Below, piece after piece: positions 11,555 to 16,775 of a stretch of 16,775 nt of DNA. Each line of letters begins with the position of its first letter. The first letter of the stretch is position 1. The notes under the pieces are model-generated. The model searched no databases, was not told the origin of the DNA, and worked only from the letters and a program-made list of their open reading frames with translations. Source of the DNA: Tabrizicola_A sp044377735 (GTDB lineage: Bacteria; Pseudomonadota; Alphaproteobacteria; Rhodobacterales; Rhodobacteraceae); the NCBI GenBank assembly GCA_044377735.1, contig JBILYK010000074.1:1-16775 (forward strand). Reading direction: 5' to 3'. A program made the translations under genes and the position numbers.

Positions 11555-13426
11555 TTACCCCGCTTTGCGCGTCCCCAAGGCCCGTGCGCGTTTCTTGGGG
11601 TCCACCTCAAAGAGGCCGGCAAGCTGTTCGGTCATGGCACCCGCCAATTGCTCGACATCGGTGATCGTCACGGCGCGCTGGTAATAGCGCGTCACGTCAT
11701 GGCCGATGCCGATGGCAATCAGTTCCACCGCGCGGCGTTTTTCGACCATGGCGATCACGTCGCGCAGGTGCTTTTCCAAGAACGAGGCCGCGTTGACCGA
11801 CAGTGTCGAATCGTCCACCGGCGCGCCGTCCGAGATCACCATCAGGATCTTGCGCGCCTCGGGGCCGGCCATGGACCGGCGGTGCGCCCATTCCAGCGCC
11901 TCGCCGTCGATGTTTTCCTTCAAAAGCCCCTCTTTCATCATCAGCCCCAGATTGGGCCGCACCCGCCGCCACGGCGCATCGGCGGATTTATAGATGATGT
12001 GACGCAGATCGTTCAGACGTCCTGGGGCCTGCGGTCGGCCCTGCGCCAGCCAGCGTTCGCGCGATTGGCCACCTTTCCACGCCCGGGTGGTAAAGCCCAA
12101 GATTTCCACCTTGACCGAGCAGCGTTCCAGCGTGCGCGCCAGAACATCGGCGCAAATGGCAGCAATCGAGATGGGGCGACCGCGCATCGAGCCGGAGTTG
12201 TCGATCAAGAGCGTCACGCAGGTGTCGCGAAACTCGGTGTCTTTTTCCTGCTTGAACGACAGGGGCGTCGTGGGGTTGGCGATGACGCGCGCCAAACGGC
12301 CTGCATCCAGCGTGCCTTCTTCCAGATCAAAGAGCCACGAGCGGTTTTGCTGGGCCTGCAGGCGGCGCTGCAGCTTGTTGGCCAACCGCGAGACTGCGCC
12401 TTTCAGCGGTTCAAGCTGTTGGTCCAGATAGGCGCGAAGGCGTTCCAATTCGGCAGGTTCCGCCAGTTCCTCGGCGCGGATTTCTTCATCGAAATCCGTG
12501 GTATAGACGGCGTAGTTCGGGTCCGCTGCCGAATAGGGCGCGGGCGGTGGTGGCTCCAGCGGGGCCTCGCCTTCGGGCAGCTCGGTCTCGTCGCCCTGCT
12601 CCATATCGGCGCTGTCGTCCATCGTCACTTGCGCTTGGGACTGGTCTTCCTGTTCGTCTTGGCTGCGCTCGGGGCTGGCCTCGGATTCGTCGCTTTCCTG
12701 ATCCTCTGAGCCTTGGCTGTCGGGATTATCCTGATCTTCCTCGGCCTCGTTACCCGCTTCGTCCTCATCAGGCGCGTCGGGGTCATCGCCCAATTGGTCA
12801 CCATAACCGAGATCCGAGATCACTTGCCGGGTAAGGCGGGCAAAGGCGACCTGGTCGGCCAGAACATGATCCAGATTGTCCAGCGTGCCGCCAGCCTGCT
12901 CCTCGATGAAACCACGCCAGAGGTTCATCACGTTCTCGGCCGACTTGGGCAGCGGGTTGCCGGTGGCCAGATGGCGCACAAGGTAGCCTGCGGCAACCGA
13001 GAGCGGTGCCTCGCCGGGGCTTATGATGGTGGCATAGCCCTTGCGGTCGGCCTCATGGGCGATCTTGGCGTCGATGTTGGTTGCCGTGCCGGGCATGACG
13101 CGCGCACCCACCGCCTCGCAGCGTGCGGTTTCCATCGCGTCGTAGATTTCGCGCGCCAGTTGCCCGGTCGGGGCATAACGGTTGGAGGTCGCCTCATTGT
13201 GATACTTGCGCTTCAGCGCAAAGGCGTCGGCGGTGCCGCGGGCCAAAAGCACCTCATCGCGCGTCATGCGACGCGACACCTGCGGCAGGCGTACCCCATC
13301 CTTCGTCATGCCCGAGGGGTCGACCGAATAGGTGACGGTCATCTCCGGATCATCGGCCATGGTCTTGGTGGCCTCGGCCAAGGCCTTTTTGAACGGATCG
13401 GCGGGGTTGTCGGTGGGTTTGGTCAT
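11555..13426 (-). CDS. cobT: Cobaltochelatase subunit CobT
   Basis: CobT works with CobS as the chaperone-like motor of the ATP-dependent CobNST cobaltochelatase, which inserts cobalt into hydrogenobyrinic acid a,c-diamide in aerobic cobalamin synthesis. The protein has 623 residues, the usual length. The N-terminal domain (1-210) is followed by a very acidic, low-complexity linker (about 213-291, rich in D, E, Q and S). The C-terminal VWA domain holds the MIDAS motif DNSGSM (409-414) and ISDGAP (532-537), the metal site through which it contacts its partners. ATG 13426 gives the family N-terminus MTKPTDNPADPFKKAL; the ribosome-binding site is weak (ACGGGG). It lies 147 bases downstream of cobS on the same strand, and that gap is taken up largely by two inverted repeat units. 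Confidence 0.96.
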   Translation of the reverse strand: MTKPTDNPADPFKKALAEATKTMADDPEMTVTYSVDPSGMTKDGVRLPQVSRRMTRDEVLLARGTADAFALKRKYHNEATSNRYAPTGQLAREIYDAMETARCEAVGARVMPGTATNIDAKIAHEADRKGYATIISPGEAPLSVAAGYLVRHLATGNPLPKSAENVMNLWRGFIEEQAGGTLDNLDHVLADQVAFARLTRQVISDLGYGDQLGDDPDAPDEDEAGNEAEEDQDNPDSQGSEDQESDESEASPERSQDEQEDQSQAQVTMDDSADMEQGDETELPEGEAPLEPPPPAPYSAADPNYAVYTTDFDEEIRAEELAEPAELERLRAYLDQQLEPLKGAVSRLANKLQRRLQAQQNRSWLFDLEEGTLDAGRLARVIANPTTPLSFKQEKDTEFRDTCVTLLIDNSGSMRGRPISIAAICADVLARTLERCSVKVEILGFTTRAWKGGQSRERWLAQGRPQAPGRLNDLRHIIYKSADAPWRRVRPNLGLMMKEGLLKENIDGEALEWAHRRSMAGPEARKILMVISDGAPVDDSTLSVNAASFLEKHLRDVIAMVEKRRAVELIAIGIGHDVTRYYQRAVTITDVEQLAGAMTEQLAGLFEVDPKKRARALGTRKAG

Positions 13427-13454
13427 GATCTGCCCCGTTTTGCCTTTGGCTGGC

Positions 13455-13490
13455 GGCCCCCTCTCCCATCCTCCCCCACGAGGGGGGAGG
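13455..13490 (-). repeat. G/C-rich palindromic repeat, copy 1 (inverted)
   Basis: This 36-bp unit matches copy 2 when reverse-complemented (28 of 36 positions by eye, 20 of the first 21). It contains a stem CCTCCCCC/GGGGGAGG with an ACGAG loop. Similar G/C-rich intergenic elements are common in alphaproteobacteria. Confidence 0.7.
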
Positions 13491-13537
13491 AGGCGCCCCT
13501 TGCCGCAGGTCATTGCCTTTTGTCGTCCCGGTGCCTC

Positions 13538-13573
13538 CCTCCCCCCTTGTGGGGGAGGGCTGGGGTGGGGGGG
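13538..13573 (+). repeat. G/C-rich palindromic repeat, copy 2, with a G-quadruplex-type tail
   Basis: The stem CCCTCCCCC (13537-13545) pairs with GGGGGAGGG (13551-13559). The right half carries G-runs of 5, 3, 4 and 7 separated by only 1, 2 and 1 bases (13551-13573), a strong quadruplex pattern on the plus strand. The unit touches the stop codon of cobS. Confidence 0.7.
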
Positions 13574-14548
13574 TTACTTCATCGCCATCGATGCCGCACT
13601 CTCCGGCAATTCCTCCGCGAAACACCGCTGATAGAACTCCGCCACGGTCTGGCGCTCCAACTCGTCGCATTTGTTCAGGAAGGACAGGCGGAAGGCATAG
13701 CCCAAGTTGCGGAAAATCTCGGCGTTTTCGGCCCAGTTCAGTACGGTGCGGGGCGACATCACGGTCGAAAGATCGCCGTTCATGAAGGCCGTGCGGGTCA
13801 GGTCGGCCACGGTGACCATCTGCGAAATGGTCTTGCGGCCCTTTTCGGTGTTGTAATGCGGGCGCTTGGCCAGAACGATGGCGGCCTCGGCGTCATGGCT
13901 GAGATAGTTCAGCGTGGCCACCAGCGACCAGCGGTCCATCTGGGCCTGGTTGATCTGCTGGGTGCCGTGGTAAAGCCCCGTGGTATCGCCCAAACCCACC
14001 GTGTTGGCGGTGGCGAAGAGACGGAAAGACGGGTGGGGCGTGATGATTTCGTTTTGATCGAGCAGCGTCAGCTTGCCGTCATGCTCCAACACGCGCTGGA
14101 TCACGAACATCACGTCGGCGCGACCTGCGTCGTATTCGTCAAATACGATAGCAACGGGGTTGCGAAGCGCCCACGGAAGAATCCCCTCATGGAATTCCGT
14201 CACCTGTTTGCCATCGCGCAGCTTGATCGCGTCCTTGCCGATCAGGTCAATCCGGCTGATATGGCTGTCAAGGTTGACCCGCACCGTGGGCCAGTTCAGC
14301 CGCGCGCCGACCTGTTCGATATGGGTCGATTTTCCGGTGCCATGATAGCCTTGGATCATCACGCGGCGATTATAGGCAAATCCTGCCAGAATGGCCAAGG
14401 TGGTGTCAGGATCGAACTTGTAGGTCGGGTCGATGGCCGGCACGCGGTCGGTTGCCTCGGCAAAGCCTTTGACCTTCATATCGGTGTCGATGCCGAACAC
14501 GTCGCGGACCGAGATCTCTTCGGTGGGTTTTTGCAGGGTCTCAGCCAT
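13574..14548 (-). CDS. cobS: Cobaltochelatase subunit CobS
   Basis: CobS is the AAA+ ATPase of the CobNST cobaltochelatase; it forms rings with CobT and powers cobalt insertion into the corrin ring. The 324-residue sequence shows Walker A GYHGTGKS (67-74), Walker B VAIVFDEYD (132-140) and the MoxR-like sensor region FATANTVGLGD, and it ends in FNKCDELER- and AEFYQRCF-type sequence known from CobS. ATG 14548 starts the family N-terminus (MAETLQKP, then VRDVFGID); the ribosome-binding site is poor (GGA about 10 bases upstream). It is the first gene of the minus-strand run cobS, cobT, aminopeptidase, and it diverges from msrB. No cobalamin riboswitch was seen in its leader. Confidence 0.97.
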   Translation of the reverse strand: MAETLQKPTEEISVRDVFGIDTDMKVKGFAEATDRVPAIDPTYKFDPDTTLAILAGFAYNRRVMIQGYHGTGKSTHIEQVGARLNWPTVRVNLDSHISRIDLIGKDAIKLRDGKQVTEFHEGILPWALRNPVAIVFDEYDAGRADVMFVIQRVLEHDGKLTLLDQNEIITPHPSFRLFATANTVGLGDTTGLYHGTQQINQAQMDRWSLVATLNYLSHDAEAAIVLAKRPHYNTEKGRKTISQMVTVADLTRTAFMNGDLSTVMSPRTVLNWAENAEIFRNLGYAFRLSFLNKCDELERQTVAEFYQRCFAEELPESAASMAMK

Positions 14549-14586
14549 TGTCGTGGTCCATTATCGAAAGCCTCGGAGCCACAGGG

Positions 14587-14599
14587 CCCCCTTTGGGGG
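14587..14599. other. Small hairpin in the cobS/msrB divergent gap
   Basis: CCCCC and GGGGG pair around TTT, 39-51 bases upstream of the cobS start. It may shape the cobS leader. Apart from this and the possible msrB promoter, nothing was recognised in the 185-base gap. Confidence 0.3.
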
Positions 14600-14701
14600 T
14601 GAAGTAGTGGAGCATATCGGCAGGGGCTGCAAGGGCTGGACTCACGGGTTTTCGCAACTTGGTGAAGCCTTGTAACCTTTGGCCCTTGGCTGGCTTTGAT
14701 G

Positions 14702-14710
14702 TGCTAGCAT
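14702..14710 (+). promoter_or_regulatory. Possible extended -10 promoter of msrB
   Basis: TGCTAGCAT fits the extended -10 pattern TGnTAnnnT, about 24 bases before the msrB start. No -35 box is found at a standard distance. Confidence 0.35.
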
Positions 14711-14719
14711 GGCCGTAAC

Positions 14720-14725
14720 AAGGAG
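14720..14725 (+). promoter_or_regulatory. Ribosome-binding site that sets the msrB start
   Basis: AAGGAG lies 8 bases before ATG 14734 but only 2 before the in-frame TTG at 14728, so the ATG is the start. Confidence 0.75.
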
Positions 14726-14733
14726 ATTTGCCG

Positions 14734-15192
14734 ATGAACCGCCGTCTGTTCGTGTCTACCGCACTCGCCGCTTTGGGATTGGGCAAGGCCGCCCGCGCCG
14801 AAAGCTTTGAATTCACCCTGACCGATGCGGAATGGCGCGCGCGTCTTTCGCCCGAAGCCTATCAGGTCTTGCGCCATGAGGCGACCGAGCGCGCGGGAAC
14901 CAGCCCCTTGGACACAGAGAAGCGGACGGGCATGTTTCATTGCGCAGGTTGTGATTTGCCCTTGTTTTCCTCGGCAACAAAATACGACAGCGGCACCGGT
15001 TGGCCGTCCTTCTGGCAGCCTTTGGACGATGCCGTGCGCACAAGATCTGATCCGGGCATTTTCGGAGACCGGGTTGAGGTGCATTGTCGCCGTTGTGGTG
15101 GGCATTTGGGCCATGTGTTTGAGGATGGGCCGCAGCCGACGGGCCTGCGCTATTGCATGAACGGGGTGTCGCTGGCCTTTGTGCCGGGCTGA
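14734..15192 (+). CDS. msrB: Peptide-methionine (R)-S-oxide reductase MsrB, predicted exported
   Basis: MsrB reduces the R form of methionine sulfoxide in oxidised proteins. The 152-residue protein opens with a twin-arginine-like signal (NRRLFVSTALAALGLGKAARA) and a likely cleavage after Ala-Arg-Ala at 22, so it should work in the periplasm. The zinc site is complete (Cys70 and Cys73 in CAGC, Cys118 and Cys121 in CRRC), and the catalytic Cys141 is in RYCMNGVSLAF. The position of the usual resolving Cys (DSGCGWPSF in many relatives) is Thr88 here (DSGTGWPSF), and no other Cys is present, so it looks like a 1-Cys type enzyme that must be recycled directly by a reductant. It stands alone on the plus strand, diverging from cobS. 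Confidence 0.95.
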   Translation: MNRRLFVSTALAALGLGKAARAESFEFTLTDAEWRARLSPEAYQVLRHEATERAGTSPLDTEKRTGMFHCAGCDLPLFSSATKYDSGTGWPSFWQPLDDAVRTRSDPGIFGDRVEVHCRRCGGHLGHVFEDGPQPTGLRYCMNGVSLAFVPG

Positions 15193-15246
15193 GAGCCGCC
15201 AATTCGGTGCCGAACTTGGGTGCGGATCGGCAGCGCCTGACATCGG

Positions 15247-15275
15247 TTTACACGCGCCGCCGGTGGGACTAGGGT
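15247..15275 (+). promoter_or_regulatory. Possible promoter of the methyltransferase/glycosyltransferase pair
   Basis: TTTACA (15247-15252) and TAGGGT (15270-15275) are 17 bases apart in the gap after msrB. TATAAG at 15287-15292 is a second possible -10 box without a good -35. Confidence 0.35.
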
Positions 15276-15338
15276 CAAGAGCATTGTATAAGCCTTTTGG
15301 CCCAATCCACTTTGTCCCGGAGCCTTGTCTTGGTCGTG

Positions 15339-16145
15339 ATGCCTAACCCGCCCGTCTTGTCTTTGAGCGAGGCCGTTGCCGGCCGTGTTCAAAGCCTTTT
15401 GACCTCGCCCGTAACCCCCAACACCTTGAACAGCGCGCTTCGGCATCTGGCCAAATGGCGATCAGAACTGGTGGCCAATACCGTCTTGGCGCGGGATGGG
15501 GCGGTGGTGCAATCGGGGCCATTCAAGGGTATGTCCTATCCGGTGCGCGCCTCGGAAGGGTCGCGTGTGGCGCGCCTTTTGGGGGCCTATGAGGCCTCTT
15601 TGCATCCGGTGATCGAGGCGATCATTGCGCGTGCGCCTGATCTGGTGATCGATATCGGCTCGGCAGAGGGCTATTACGCGGTGGGGCTGGCACGGCGCTT
15701 GGCCACTGCACGGATTTTGGCGCGCGATTCCGATGTGCGGGCGCAGGCGCTGTGCCGAACCTTAGCCGCGGCCAATGGTCTGGCCGACCGTGTCGAGGTG
15801 GGCGGGTTGTTTGGCCACGGAGATTTTGACATCTGTGCCGCTGGCCGTGCCGTGGTGATCTGCGATATCGAAGGCGGGGAGGACGCGCTTCTTGACCCTG
15901 TCGCAGCACCCGGCCTGTTGCAGGCCGACATGCTGGTGGAATGTCACCCTGGCCTGGTGGCGGAGGTAACCGAGCGGATCGCAGCCCGCTTTGCTGGGAC
16001 CCACCGCATCACCCGGATTGACCGCAAGTTGGACGATTCCGCTTTGCCCGACTGGATGGAGGAACTGTCCGATCTTGACCGTCTGTTGGCTCTTTGGGAG
16101 TGGCGCAGCGGTCCGACGCCTTGGCTGTGGATGGAGAAGCTGTGA
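15339..16145 (+). CDS. SAM-dependent methyltransferase, FkbM-like
   Basis: This 268-residue protein has a Rossmann methyltransferase core. Motif I is LVIDIGSAEGYYAVGLA (102-118), followed by an Asp in ARDSD (129-132), AANGLADRVEVGG (144-156) and CDIEGGE (175-181). The last resembles the D-IEG-E signature of FkbM-type methyltransferases, which often modify sugars. The substrate is unknown. The start is uncertain: ATG 15339 has no close ribosome-binding site, while TTG 15330 lies 7 bases after GGAG (15319-15322), and the frame is open up to TTG 15297. The stop codon overlaps the start of the following glycosyltransferase (TGATG at 16143-16147), so the two are translationally coupled and probably act on the same glycan. 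Confidence 0.8.
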   Translation: MPNPPVLSLSEAVAGRVQSLLTSPVTPNTLNSALRHLAKWRSELVANTVLARDGAVVQSGPFKGMSYPVRASEGSRVARLLGAYEASLHPVIEAIIARAPDLVIDIGSAEGYYAVGLARRLATARILARDSDVRAQALCRTLAAANGLADRVEVGGLFGHGDFDICAAGRAVVICDIEGGEDALLDPVAAPGLLQADMLVECHPGLVAEVTERIAARFAGTHRITRIDRKLDDSALPDWMEELSDLDRLLALWEWRSGPTPWLWMEKL

Positions 16146-16775
16146 TGCGCCCACGCAATGCTGCGATCTGGTATATCCAAGATGGGTTTGACCCGGCCTC
16201 CAAGGGGATCAACGGGCGGCGGGTGGCGGGAGAAAGCTTTCTGAAGGGCTTTCTGCGCCATGCGGATGTGGATGAGTTTGTCATCCTGTCCAAGCTGCCC
16301 AAGGAGGTTGAGCCGGTGCGCGCCTTGGCCCAATCGCTGCGGCCCGACGTGCCCTTGCGCCATGCCAGCCTGATGCGACCCACCACTATTGGTCCTTTGA
16401 CAACCGTCTTTTATCCCAGCCCAAATTTTGCTACCGAGGCTTGGCGGCGGGCACCCTATGGCACGGGGGCCTATGGGCTGACCGGCATTACACACACCAC
16501 CTCGACCCAAGCGGTGATGGAGGGATGGCTGAACCTGCGCGTCGCGCCGGTGGCGGAGTGGGATGCGGTGATTTGCACGTCGAAGTCGGTGCAGGCCAGT
16601 GTGCGCTATCAGCTGGACCTGATCGACGCGCATCTCAAACGCCAGCTGGATGCCAATCTGCGACCGCGCCCACTGTTGCCGGTGATCCCCTTGGGCATTC
16701 ATTGCGACGATTTCACGCCGGATGTTGCGGCAGGCAAGGCGCTGCGGGCAAGATTGGGCGTGGGCGAGACGGATG
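16145..16775 (+). CDS. Glycosyltransferase, family 4-like, N-terminal part
   Basis: The frame opens at ATG 16145, overlapping the upstream stop by one base, and stays open to the end of the window, giving 210 residues of a truncated gene. It begins AAIWYIQDGFDP, followed by GINGRRVAGESFLKGFL, and later shows a loop with AVICTSKSVQASVRYQL and RPRPLLPVIPLGIHCDDF. This is the pattern of GT-B glycosyltransferases of the GT4 type, where the acceptor-side Rossmann domain ends at a VIPLG(V/I) hinge before the nucleotide-sugar domain, which lies beyond the window. It probably adds a sugar to a surface polysaccharide, lipopolysaccharide or protein. Together with the FkbM-like methyltransferase it suggests the start of a glycan cluster. 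Confidence 0.72.
   Translation, partial: MRPRNAAIWYIQDGFDPASKGINGRRVAGESFLKGFLRHADVDEFVILSKLPKEVEPVRALAQSLRPDVPLRHASLMRPTTIGPLTTVFYPSPNFATEAWRRAPYGTGAYGLTGITHTTSTQAVMEGWLNLRVAPVAEWDAVICTSKSVQASVRYQLDLIDAHLKRQLDANLRPRPLLPVIPLGIHCDDFTPDVAAGKALRARLGVGETD

Noticed and set aside
11198..14602. Two long plus-strand open frames (503 and 629 codons) opposite the aminopeptidase, cobT and cobS genes
   Set aside because: They lie antisense to genes with complete catalytic motifs and pass straight through intergenic repeats, so they are shadows.
14549..14733. Cobalamin riboswitch before cobS
   Set aside because: No B12-box-like conserved core is visible in the minus-strand leader; only a small C5/G5 hairpin is present.

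Overview
The window looks like chromosomal DNA of an aerobic alphaproteobacterium, most likely a member of the Rhodobacteraceae. The grounds are high G+C coding sequence, a TrgA/TrgB pair known from Rhodobacter, the aerobic (CobN-dependent) cobaltochelatase genes cobS and cobT, and a class III transaminase that closely resembles the Ruegeria enzyme as I remember it. This is inference from gene families and composition; no 16S or tRNA gene is present.

Layout. 1-3.0 kb (+): the end of a DNA photolyase gene, tightly followed by a cyclopropane-fatty-acid-synthase-like methyltransferase, then trgA and the Nudix hydrolase trgB, a block with a photo-oxidative and tellurite-stress flavour. 3.1-6.9 kb: a GntR/FCD regulator (+), then a TetR regulator (-) diverging from a short-chain dehydrogenase (+) across a compact region with two 16-bp operator-like palindromes, then a class III omega-aminotransferase (+) with its own promoter and palindromes. 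The TetR/SDR pair looks like a small, less G+C-rich cassette set between the GntR gene and the aminotransferase. 6.9-7.5 kb: no intact gene, but a decayed ybaN/DUF454 membrane-protein gene (-) with one frameshift and two nonsense codons. 7.5-9.7 kb: RNase D (+) convergent with a small lipoprotein gene (-), then sufE (+) with a G-quadruplex-type motif in its leader. 9.7-14.5 kb (-): cobS, cobT and an M24B aminopeptidase P; cobS and cobT are separated by two inverted copies of a G/C-rich palindromic repeat. 14.7-16.8 kb (+): an exported MsrB, an FkbM-like methyltransferase and the start of a translationally coupled glycosyltransferase that runs off the window.

How the genes fit together. CobS and CobT are the AAA+ and VWA partners of cobaltochelatase. 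Photolyase, CFA-like methyltransferase, TrgAB and MsrB fit damage or oxidative-stress defence. SufE serves Fe-S cluster assembly. The methyltransferase/glycosyltransferase pair probably makes a surface glycan. No phage, CRISPR, IS element, rRNA or tRNA was recognised. The least explained material is regulatory or structural: the paired operators, the palindromes at the aminotransferase promoter, the G-rich motifs, the inverted repeat pair and the ybaN relic.
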